The notes beneath the pieces were generated by a model. The model worked only from the letters and a program-made list of their open reading frames with translations. It did not search any database and was not told where the DNA came from. Positions 1-7,619 of a stretch of DNA of 64,000 nt are shown here, one piece after another. A program made the position numbers and the translations under genes. Within the stretch, counting starts at the first letter, position 1. Every line of letters starts with the position of its first letter. Source of the stretch: Sphingomonas sp. Leaf20 (GTDB taxonomy: Bacteria > Pseudomonadota > Alphaproteobacteria > Sphingomonadales > Sphingomonadaceae); the NCBI RefSeq assembly GCF_001421535.1, contig NZ_LMKN01000009.1, positions 636,496-700,495 on the forward strand, written 5' to 3'.

Positions 1-105
1 TGCGACAACTCCGTCTTCCCGAGCGCGCTGGCGGCCAACCCCGCGCTGACGATCATGGCGTTGTCGCTGCGCACCGCCGACCGTTTTCTCGCATCGCGTT
101 TTTGA
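1..105 (+). CDS. GMC family oxidoreductase, C-terminal end (5' truncated by window)
   Basis: The first 34 codons of the window are the C-terminus of a protein that starts upstream. The translation has the signature end of a glucose-methanol-choline dehydrogenase: a VFP element, then ANPALTIMAL and an RTAD helix, before a TGA stop. In this family the segment lies beside the FAD and substrate pocket, so the enzyme is probably a flavin-dependent sugar or alcohol dehydrogenase. The next gene, an SDR, starts 10 bp downstream and is probably co-transcribed. Substrate and small-subunit partners cannot be judged from this fragment. Confidence 0.8.
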   Translation, partial: CDNSVFPSALAANPALTIMALSLRTADRFLASRF

Positions 106-115
106 GGAGATCATC

Positions 116-919
116 ATGGATTTGGGTATCAAGGGTCGTATCGCGCTGATCAGCGGCGCGGATTCGGGGATGGGCAAGGAGACGGCACGACTGCTGCTCG
201 AGGCGGGCGTGCGCGTCGCGATCACCGATCAGCCGGGCGGTACGCTCGACGATGCACTGGCCGAACTGTCGCCGCTCGGCGAGGTCGTCGCGGTGACGGG
301 CGACGTGACCAGCATCGACGATGTCCGCGCCATCTGGGCAGAGGTTCGCAAGCGGCTGGGCAACCCCGATATCTACGTCAACGCAGCGGGCGTGACGGGT
401 GCCACGGGCGATTTCCTCGACGTCGACGATGCCGGCTGGCAGCAGACGCTCGACATCAATCTGATGGGCGCGGTGCGCATGTGCCGCGAGGCGATCCCGG
501 CGATGCGCGACAGCGGCTGGGGCCGGATCGTGCTGTTCGCCTCCGAGGATGCGGTTCAGCCCTATGTCGACGAGCTGGCCTATTGCGCGTCGAAGGCGGG
601 GATCCTCAGCCTCGCGAAAGGGCTGTCCAAGGCCTATGGCGGCGACAATGTCCTCGTGAACACCGTCTCGCCTGCGTTCATCGCGACGCCGATGACCGAC
701 AAGATGATGCGCAAGCGCGCCGAGGAGCGCGGCGAAAGCTTTGACGCAGCAATTGATAGCTTCCTCGAGGAGGAGCGTCCCGGCATGGTGCTCAAGCGCC
801 GGGGCCGGGCCGAGGAGGTCGCCGCCGCCGTCGCATTCCTGTGCTCGGAGCGCGCCAGCTTCATCAACGGCGCGGGCATACGGGTCGATTCCGGGTCGGT
901 GTTCACGATCGCCGGATGA
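116..919 (+). CDS. SDR family NAD(P)-dependent oxidoreductase
   Basis: A 267-residue classical short-chain dehydrogenase. The nucleotide-binding glycine motif is at residues 13-20 (SGADSGMG), the NAAG element at 89-92, and the catalytic triad is Ser143, Tyr156 and Lys160 (YCASK). The C-terminus ends in the usual strand and GSVFTIAG tail. The ATG has a good ribosome site (GAGGAG) 6-7 bases upstream, and the gene follows the GMC dehydrogenase closely, suggesting consecutive redox steps on one sugar or alcohol substrate. Length is normal for the family. The substrate cannot be named. Confidence 0.9.
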   Translation: MDLGIKGRIALISGADSGMGKETARLLLEAGVRVAITDQPGGTLDDALAELSPLGEVVAVTGDVTSIDDVRAIWAEVRKRLGNPDIYVNAAGVTGATGDFLDVDDAGWQQTLDINLMGAVRMCREAIPAMRDSGWGRIVLFASEDAVQPYVDELAYCASKAGILSLAKGLSKAYGGDNVLVNTVSPAFIATPMTDKMMRKRAEERGESFDAAIDSFLEEERPGMVLKRRGRAEEVAAAVAFLCSERASFINGAGIRVDSGSVFTIAG

Positions 920-1041
920 CCCGGACGCCGTGCGATTGACGCTCGGGCAGGCCGGCGCGGCGATCCGCTGAACACGGCGCGCGCCGGTGACGGGGCGGTA
1001 GGGCGGAATGTCCGGGTGACACGCTGCTCCCGCCCCGGTAC

Positions 1042-1458
1042 TTGCCCGGCGTGCAGGCCATTCGCCACCTTCTCGCGCAACGCCATCTGGCCGTGCTGCT
1101 GTGCGTGGCGACGCTGTTGCTCAAGGTGCTGGTACCCACCGGCTACATGATCGCGAGCGATCACGGCCAGATCGTCATCACGCTCTGTCCGGGCGCCGGT
1201 CCGGTCACGACGAACGATATGCCCGGAATGCACGGGGATATGCCCGATCACGGCAAGGCGGGCGATCACGGCAAGGCCGAGATGCCGTGCGCCTTCTCCG
1301 GCCTCTCGGCCGCCGTGATCAACGCGATCGACCCGGTCCAGCTTGCCAGCCTGATCGCCTTCATCCTCGCCGTCGGCGTGGTAGCGACGCGCGTGCCCGC
1401 GCCAGCAAGACCGGCCTTTCTACGCCCGCCGTTGCGCGCACCACCCGCTTACCTCTGA
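1042..1458 (+). CDS. DUF2946-like membrane protein with Met/His-rich loop
   Basis: A 138-residue protein in the frame of a TTG start at 1042; a GTG at 1051 is an equally plausible start, and neither has a clear ribosome site. There is one hydrophobic segment near residues 16-32 and another near 98-112. Between them lies a loop rich in Met, His and Asp (about residues 60-83, MPGMHGDMPDHG...), followed by an MPCAFSGL element typical of DUF2946 proteins. Such loops usually bind copper or other soft metals. It precedes a TonB receptor and a PepSY protein on the same strand, so a part in metal or metallophore uptake is likely. Metal identity is inferred. Confidence 0.65.
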   Translation: MPGVQAIRHLLAQRHLAVLLCVATLLLKVLVPTGYMIASDHGQIVITLCPGAGPVTTNDMPGMHGDMPDHGKAGDHGKAEMPCAFSGLSAAVINAIDPVQLASLIAFILAVGVVATRVPAPARPAFLRPPLRAPPAYL

Positions 1459-1544
1459 CCCGTCATCCCGCGCCGTTCCCGTCGGCGCGTTCGTGAATTG
1501 CGGCCTGCGCCATCGTCGGCGCCGGGCCGGCCAGAGGTATTCCC

Positions 1545-3758
1545 ATGCTCCGATCCTATTTGCTGACAGGCGCGGCCGTGCCCTGTCTGTTGCTCGCCGT
1601 TCCGGTCAGCGCACAGAGGCGCGACATCGCCGTCGACCGCACCGACGCGACGATCATCGTCACCGGCCAGCGCGACCCCCTCAAGCTCGACGACCAGGCG
1701 CAGGCGGGCAGTCGCCTCGGTCTCTCGATCCGCGAAACACCGGCGAGCGTCGAGGTACTGACACAGGACGACCTGCAGATCCGCGGTCTGCGTACCGCGC
1801 GCGAGGCGTTCAACGACGTGGTGGGCGCTATCGCCGGCAACGTGCCGGGCAATCCGGCGGTCGTCAGCCTGCGCGGCTTCGCGGGCAACACCGTGTCGAT
1901 CCTTCAGGACGGGGTGCGGGTTTCGGCGTCGACCGTCGTCCAGCGCGACAGCAACACCTGGCATTATGACCGGGTCGAGGTGCTGAAGGGGCCGGCGTCC
2001 GTCCTCTATGGCGAGGGCGCGTTGGCCGGGGTCATCAACAAGGTGACGCGCAAGCCGGTGCTGGGCGAACGCCACCTCGATACGCTGCTCTCGGTCGGCA
2101 GCTTCGCCACGGTCTTTGCAGCGGGCGGGGTCAATCTGCCGCTATCCTCCACGATCGCGGTGCGCGCGGACGCCAGCTACCAGCGATCGGACAGCCTCTA
2201 TGACGTCGACAACAACGACACGCTCTCGGCCGGACTGACCGCGAGCGCGCTGTGGCGGCCAAGCGACCGCCTTTCGCTGCTGGTCGCGGTCGATCATTTC
2301 GAGGATCGCTATGACGCGACCTATCAGGGCCTGCCGCTGATCCCGGGCCAATATGCCCTGCGCCCTACCGACGCCGTCACGTCGGCAAGTGGGCTGGTCG
2401 CAGATCGTGCGCTGCGTCGGCGCAACTATAACCCGCAGGGCGCCTATTCGGGCGCGAACGAGACGACGATCCGCTCACGCCTCGACTGGACAATCGACGG
2501 CGGGTGGAGCGTTGCGCTCGACCTGACAGGCTACACCGCCGACCGTGCGTTCCTGCTCGCGGACAGCCAGAGCTTTGTCGCGCCGACCGCGGCGTTTCCG
2601 CATGGCAGCTTCCGTCAGACCTATCAGGACTTCCGGCACGATCACCGGTTCTGGAACGCGCGCGGGGTCGTGGGGAACGACAGCCGTATCGCCGGTCTGC
2701 GCAACCGCTTCAGCCTTGGGATCGAGCATAACGATACCGATTTCGTCAGCCTGCGACAGACCGCGGCGGCGGCAACGCTGCCGGCGGTGGACGTCCGCAA
2801 TCCGGCGGTCGTCCCCCTGCCCAGCGGAACGGCGATCTTCACCGCGGGCAACGTCACGTTCGACTCGGGGCTGAAGCAGAGCTCGGTGTTCGTGGAGGAC
2901 GCGCTGAACCTGACACCCAGATGGCTGCTGGTCGGCGGGGTGCGCTGGGATCACATGGCGCTCGATCGCGCGACGACACAGAATGCGACCGGCGCGGTCG
3001 ATCGAAACAGCCCGACCTTCGACCCCGTGTCGTGGCGGGCGGGAACGACGTGGGACGTGACCCCGGGAGTAACGCTCTACGCGCAATACACGACGGCCGT
3101 ATCGCCGGTGTCGTCGATCCTGCTGGCGTCGATCGCCAACAGCCGGTTCCGGCTGACCACGGGCCGCGCCTATGAGGCCGGGTTCAAGGCAAGCACATGG
3201 GGCGGACGGGCGAGCGTTACGGGTGCGGCGTACCGTATCGCGCAACGCGATATTCTGACGCGCGACCCCGGCAACCCGGCGCTCGCCGTACAGGGTGGCC
3301 GACAATCCTCTCAGGGTGTCGAGCTGTCCGGTGTCGTCGCGCCCGTACCGGCGCTGCGGCTGTCGGGCGGCGTGTCCTACACCGACGCGCGGTATGACGA
3401 ACTGTCCGAACTGGTGGCGGGCGTGCGGATCGACCGCAGTGGCAACCGCCCGATCAACATCCCCTCCACCACGGTCAACGCGTCGGCGCTCTTCACGATC
3501 GCGCGCAGCGTCACGCTCGGCGGTTTCCTGCGTCACGCCGGTGCGTTCTACACCGATACCGCGAACACGATCCGGGTGGCCGGGCATAGCGTGCTGGACG
3601 CCAGCGTGTCGTTCCCGGTCGCGGCGCACGCGACGCTGACGCTGCGCGGGCGAAATCTGACGGACGCGTTCTACGGCGAGTATTCCGGCTACCCGTCGAC
3701 CAACGTCTATATCGGCGCGCCGCGATCGTTCGAAGTCGCACTCGCGACACGGTTCTGA
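1545..3758 (+). CDS. TonB-dependent siderophore-type receptor
   Basis: A 737-residue outer-membrane receptor. A cleavable signal peptide ends near VSAQ (residues 20-24). A TonB-box-like segment (ATIIVTGQ) follows, then a plug domain (about 50-165) with the RGF and VEVLKGPASVLYGEGALAGVIN signatures, then a 22-strand beta-barrel ending in a C-terminal Phe (ATRF). The plug pattern matches the FhuA/FpvA-like siderophore class. The start has an AGAGG ribosome site 9 bases upstream. It lies between a metal-loop DUF2946 gene and a PepSY gene that starts 2 bp after its stop, forming an uptake unit for a ferric siderophore or another metallophore. Confidence 0.92.
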   Translation: MLRSYLLTGAAVPCLLLAVPVSAQRRDIAVDRTDATIIVTGQRDPLKLDDQAQAGSRLGLSIRETPASVEVLTQDDLQIRGLRTAREAFNDVVGAIAGNVPGNPAVVSLRGFAGNTVSILQDGVRVSASTVVQRDSNTWHYDRVEVLKGPASVLYGEGALAGVINKVTRKPVLGERHLDTLLSVGSFATVFAAGGVNLPLSSTIAVRADASYQRSDSLYDVDNNDTLSAGLTASALWRPSDRLSLLVAVDHFEDRYDATYQGLPLIPGQYALRPTDAVTSASGLVADRALRRRNYNPQGAYSGANETTIRSRLDWTIDGGWSVALDLTGYTADRAFLLADSQSFVAPTAAFPHGSFRQTYQDFRHDHRFWNARGVVGNDSRIAGLRNRFSLGIEHNDTDFVSLRQTAAAATLPAVDVRNPAVVPLPSGTAIFTAGNVTFDSGLKQSSVFVEDALNLTPRWLLVGGVRWDHMALDRATTQNATGAVDRNSPTFDPVSWRAGTTWDVTPGVTLYAQYTTAVSPVSSILLASIANSRFRLTTGRAYEAGFKASTWGGRASVTGAAYRIAQRDILTRDPGNPALAVQGGRQSSQGVELSGVVAPVPALRLSGGVSYTDARYDELSELVAGVRIDRSGNRPINIPSTTVNASALFTIARSVTLGGFLRHAGAFYTDTANTIRVAGHSVLDASVSFPVAAHATLTLRGRNLTDAFYGEYSGYPSTNVYIGAPRSFEVALATRF

Positions 3759-3760
3759 GC

Positions 3761-4882
3761 ATGGCGGGGCATCACCGATCCGCCGCATCACGCGCGCGCA
3801 TCCTCGTCCGCCGTCTGCATCTCTGGCTGGGGTTGAGCCTCGGCCTGCTGTTCGTCGTGCTCGGGCTGACGGGGTCGGCGCTGGTCTTCTACACCAGCAT
3901 CGACGCAGCGCTGCATCCAGCGATCCAGGCGCGGCAGAACGATCCCGCGCCAGCCATGACCTCGCCTGCATGGGATCGCGCGCTGGCAACCGGGCGCGCC
4001 CGCTGGCACGATGCGCAGGGCAAGTGGACGTTCGAGGTGACGCGCGAGAGCGGCGCGATCCAGGCCCGCTATTATCCCGCGCCCGGGCATCACGCCGACC
4101 GGACGATGGTCTGGTTCTCGGGCGACGGCACGCACATCGTCCGCGCCGAACCATGGGGCGGCTACCTCATGACCTGGCTCTACGAGCTTCACATGCAGCT
4201 GCTCGCCGGTGACGTCGGTGGACAGGTGGTCGGATGGTCGGGTGTCGCGCTGCTGCTGCTGCTGATCAGCGGCGTCGTCGCGTGGTGGCCGCGCGGAAGC
4301 TGGCGCAAGGCGCTCGCGTTCAAGCGCGACGCCGCCCCGATCCGCCGGCTTCGCGACGTGCACAAGCTGTCCGCGCTCTGGAGCATGCCCTTGCTGTTCG
4401 TGTTGGTCGCGACCGGCGTGCTGCTCGCGCTGCCATCGGTCACGCAGACGCTGCTGCACCCAGCCCCCATCCCCGCACCGAAGTCACCGCACGGTGGCGC
4501 AGGCCGGACCACGATCGTGCAGGCGTTCCGGCTGGCACAGCACGCGTTGCCTGGCGGTCGCATCGTCTTCATCGACATGCCGACCGCCCCGGAAACGCCG
4601 ATCCGGGTGCGTCTCCAGATGCCCGGCGACCCCCACCCCCGGTTCCCCGGCAGCTATGTGTTCGTGGATCGGCCCTCAGGCCGGGTGCTCGCAGTGCATG
4701 ATGTCCGGCGAGGCGGCACCGGTTCGGTCGTCGCGCGCTGGATCCGCACGTTGCACGACGGCACGGTCGGGGGTCTGGCGACACGCGTTCTCGCGGTCGG
4801 ACTGGGCTTCGTTCCGGCGGTGCTGTTCGCGACGGGCTTGCTCCACTGGCTGCGGCGGCGGCGCGCCGCACGGGGGGGCTGA
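3761..4882 (+). CDS. PepSY-associated TM helix protein (iron-regulated membrane reductase type)
   Basis: A 373-residue inner-membrane protein starting 2 bp after the TonB receptor stop, so translationally coupled. Four hydrophobic helices are visible near residues 20-42, 157-175, 205-222 and 345-365, with two periplasmic PepSY-like segments between them. Conserved His residues at the helix ends (for example RRLHLWLG and YELHMQLL) suggest heme or metal coordination. Proteins of this type accompany siderophore receptors and are thought to reduce or release the imported metal. The gene ends next to a hairpin shared with the convergent TonB gene. Confidence 0.88.
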   Translation: MAGHHRSAASRARILVRRLHLWLGLSLGLLFVVLGLTGSALVFYTSIDAALHPAIQARQNDPAPAMTSPAWDRALATGRARWHDAQGKWTFEVTRESGAIQARYYPAPGHHADRTMVWFSGDGTHIVRAEPWGGYLMTWLYELHMQLLAGDVGGQVVGWSGVALLLLLISGVVAWWPRGSWRKALAFKRDAAPIRRLRDVHKLSALWSMPLLFVLVATGVLLALPSVTQTLLHPAPIPAPKSPHGGAGRTTIVQAFRLAQHALPGGRIVFIDMPTAPETPIRVRLQMPGDPHPRFPGSYVFVDRPSGRVLAVHDVRRGGTGSVVARWIRTLHDGTVGGLATRVLAVGLGFVPAVLFATGLLHWLRRRRAARGG

Positions 4883-4927
4883 TGCCCGTTCGTCGTCGCT
4901 CCAGCCCGCGGGTCGCCAGGCGAGGAA

Positions 4928-4956
4928 GGAAAGGCGACGCGGATCGCCGCCTTTCC
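4928..4956. terminator. Hairpin between convergent genes (bidirectional terminator candidate)
   Basis: A perfect inverted repeat with 9-bp arms (GGAAAGGCG and CGCCTTTCC) and an 11-base loop lies between the stop codons of the PepSY gene and the convergent TonB receptor gene. There is no long T tract, so intrinsic termination is inferred from placement and symmetry. Confidence 0.6.
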
Positions 4957-4967
4957 AGGGAAGCAGC

Positions 4968-7442
4968 TTACCAGTTCACCCCGAGGCGCGCGTAGAGGTA
5001 GCGGCCGTTGAAGCCGAACGGCGAGTAATAGGGGAAGCCCAGCACCCCGGTCGAGTTGTTCGCCGCGATCGTTCGATCCGGATAGACGTCGAACACGTTG
5101 CTCACCCCCAGCCCGATCTGCGCGCCCTTCGCCGCGGCATAGCGCAGCTCGAGATCGGTGATCGCGTGCTTGCCCGTATGGACGTCGGCGCTGGCGATCG
5201 TTCCCGCCTGATTGACGTTGCCATAATAGGTCACGCGGGCGAGCGCGCCGATCTCGTCGAGCGACCAGTCGAGCGTGCCGGTCACCTTTTGCTGCGGCGT
5301 CCCGTCCTCGAGCGTCAGGATGCGGCTGCGGGCGAACAGGGTGGGCGCAGGGTTGAGCGTCGCGGTGGAGGTGGGCACGCGCGTCACCTTCACGTCGTTG
5401 ATGTTGCCGGCCAGCGTGAGATCGAACGCCCCGGCGGTCGCGGTCCGCAGCCGGTAGTGCGCGACCACGTCGATCCCCTTGGTGGTCGACGCCAGCCCGT
5501 TGATGAAGAACCGCGCCGCCGAGACGTTGAACGGGTTCAGCAGTCCCGCGACCTGCGGGCTGAACGTCGCAGCGATGTTCTCCGACAGGCCGATCTGGTC
5601 GCGGATATGGATGCGGTAGGCGTCCACCGTCAGGTCGAAGCCGCCGGCGCGGATGACCGTACCGACCGACAAATTGGTCGACTTTTCGGGCTCGAGCGGC
5701 AACCCGCCGAGCGCGGTACCGACCGCGCTGGTCGACGGGTAGGTGCCGGTCTGGATCGGCACGCCGTTGGTGACGACCTGCGCGACCTGCGTGAAATATT
5801 GCTGCTGGAGCGACGGCGCGCGGAAGCCCGTCGAGGCGGTGCCGCGCACCGCGAACCAGTCGGCGATATCGTAGCGCGCCGAGACCTTGCCCGTCGCGGT
5901 GGTGCCGAAGTCCGAATAGTCCTCGGCGCGCCCCGCAATCCCGAGCAGCAGCGAGTCGGTCACCTGCGCGTCGAGATCGAGGTAGATGCTGCCGTTACGC
6001 CGGCTCCGCTCGGTCGCGTTGAGCGGCGAGAAGCCGCCAAATCCCTGCGCGCCGGGCGCCACGCTGGTACCGGCGGGAATACCGGTGACCGTCCCCGCCA
6101 CCGGATAGCCGTAGGATGCAAGCTCCCCCGCGGTGATCTTGTACCCCTCACGCCGTCCCTCGATCCCGAAGGCGACGTTGAGCGACTGGAACACGTCGAA
6201 CTTGCGCGTGACGTCGAGCCCGGCGACATATTGGTCATAGGCGAGCGACCCGTCGTCGAACGTGCGCGGGGTCGCGGTCCCGAAGGCGTAGTTTGCCGAG
6301 TTGAGCGTCCGGAAGACGATCGTGTTGCGGCCATAGCTGAGCGACAGGTCGATATCGAACCCCGCGGCGTCGCCACGCAGCCCCACCGCCGAGTTGATGT
6401 CCTTCGACTTGGTGTTGATGATCGGCAGGAAGCCGGCGGAATAGCCCGCCCGATCGAGCAACGGCTGCGCGGCGGTCGTCGCGATCCGCGGGAATGCCGC
6501 GCTGCGGCTGTCGCGGTCCTGATAGCCGCCGAACGCATAGACGCTCAGATGATCGGTGAGCGACGTCCCCGCGTTGACGAAGCCGGTATATTGCTCGACC
6601 GCGGGATCGCCGTAGCGGCCGGTCACACGGGTCGGGCTGACGCGCGGATCGAAGTCCGCACGATTGGTCGGCAACCGCTTGGTGTACTCGCCCGACACGG
6701 TCAGATAGCCGTCCCGGCCAAACCCGATGCCCTGCCATACCGATGCGGTCAGCGCGTGCTCGCCGGTGACGTCGCGGCTGCCGCGCGCGGTGTCGACCTC
6801 GGTATTGTAGAAGCCGTAGGTCACCTGCGCCCCGCCGCCGCTGCGCGCCTGCCGCAGCCTGAGATTGACGACACCCGCGATCGCGTCCGAGCCATATTGC
6901 GCCGATGCACCGTCGCGCAGCACCTCGATCCGGTCGAGCGCGACGGTCGGGATCGTGTTCAGATCGACCGCCGCCGATCCGCGCCCGACGGTGCCGTTGG
7001 TATTGAGCAGCGCCGAGGTATGCCCACGAATGCCGTTGACCAGCACCAGTGTCTGGTCGGGCGACAGACCGCGAAGCGTCGCTGGGCGGATTGCGTCGGT
7101 GCCGTCGTTGGCGGCGGGGCGCGGGAAGTCGATCGACGGCGCGATCGCCGACAGCGCCGCGCCGAGCTCGGTCGTTCCCTGCCGTTGCAGGCTGGCGCCG
7201 CTGAGCACGTCGACCGGCGATGCGCTGTCCAGACGGCTTCGTCCCTCGACGCGCGTGCCGGTGACGATGATGTCGTCACCCTCCTCGGGCGTCGATGCAG
7301 AGTCCGCGACGGGTGCCGCCTGCTCCTCTTCGGACTGGCCCCGGACGGGGAGTTGCGCCTGCCGTTGCGCCGAAGCGGGGGACGCCTGTCCGGCGGCCGT
7401 CGCGAGTGCGGCGGCGGTGAGCAGAAGCTCGGTGACCATCAT
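4968..7442 (-). CDS. TonB-dependent receptor (OMR family)
   Basis: An 824-residue outer-membrane receptor. The N-terminus is a signal peptide ending near PASA, followed by an acidic linker, a TonB box (DDIIVTGT) and a plug domain with the IEVLRDGASAQYGSDAIAGVVN signature. The long barrel ends in the LGVNW aromatic terminus. The plug signature is that of the large sphingomonad/xanthomonad receptors for carbohydrates, peptides or other organic nutrients, not classic siderophores. The ATG has AGGGG 9 bases upstream. The neighbouring upstream gene encodes a secreted glutaminase-like enzyme, so a nitrogen-rich or peptide substrate is possible, but that is inference. Confidence 0.9.
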   Translation of the reverse strand: MMVTELLLTAAALATAAGQASPASAQRQAQLPVRGQSEEEQAAPVADSASTPEEGDDIIVTGTRVEGRSRLDSASPVDVLSGASLQRQGTTELGAALSAIAPSIDFPRPAANDGTDAIRPATLRGLSPDQTLVLVNGIRGHTSALLNTNGTVGRGSAAVDLNTIPTVALDRIEVLRDGASAQYGSDAIAGVVNLRLRQARSGGGAQVTYGFYNTEVDTARGSRDVTGEHALTASVWQGIGFGRDGYLTVSGEYTKRLPTNRADFDPRVSPTRVTGRYGDPAVEQYTGFVNAGTSLTDHLSVYAFGGYQDRDSRSAAFPRIATTAAQPLLDRAGYSAGFLPIINTKSKDINSAVGLRGDAAGFDIDLSLSYGRNTIVFRTLNSANYAFGTATPRTFDDGSLAYDQYVAGLDVTRKFDVFQSLNVAFGIEGRREGYKITAGELASYGYPVAGTVTGIPAGTSVAPGAQGFGGFSPLNATERSRRNGSIYLDLDAQVTDSLLLGIAGRAEDYSDFGTTATGKVSARYDIADWFAVRGTASTGFRAPSLQQQYFTQVAQVVTNGVPIQTGTYPSTSAVGTALGGLPLEPEKSTNLSVGTVIRAGGFDLTVDAYRIHIRDQIGLSENIAATFSPQVAGLLNPFNVSAARFFINGLASTTKGIDVVAHYRLRTATAGAFDLTLAGNINDVKVTRVPTSTATLNPAPTLFARSRILTLEDGTPQQKVTGTLDWSLDEIGALARVTYYGNVNQAGTIASADVHTGKHAITDLELRYAAAKGAQIGLGVSNVFDVYPDRTIAANNSTGVLGFPYYSPFGFNGRYLYARLGVNW

Positions 7443-7570
7443 TTCGTATTACCCCTGTCGAATCCCGCCGCCCGCCCGCGCGCTTGCACAGGCGACAGCG
7501 AACCGCCGATCTAGACCGAGCCGACCACGCAGGCTGGCTAGAAAAACTTGTGCTGACAGGGGCTTCGGCT

Positions 7571-7587
7571 TTGCTGCACTGCAGCAA
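7571..7587. promoter_or_regulatory. Perfect palindrome upstream of TonB receptor (operator candidate)
   Basis: TTGCTGCACTGCAGCAA is a perfect 8-1-8 palindrome about 130 bp upstream of the TonB receptor start. It contains CTGC-N3-GCAG, which resembles the site described for the PHB regulator PhaR in alphaproteobacteria. No T tract follows, so a terminator for the preceding glutaminase gene is less likely. Confidence 0.45.
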
Positions 7588-7619
7588 CGGGCTCATGCAG
7601 GCTCACCCGGCGATCCGCG

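Noticed and set aside
4494..7514. A 1006-codon plus-strand open frame antisense to the TonB receptor gene
   Set aside because: It is Arg-rich with no domain pattern and is explained by GC-rich codon bias; the minus-strand receptor has clear plug and barrel signatures.
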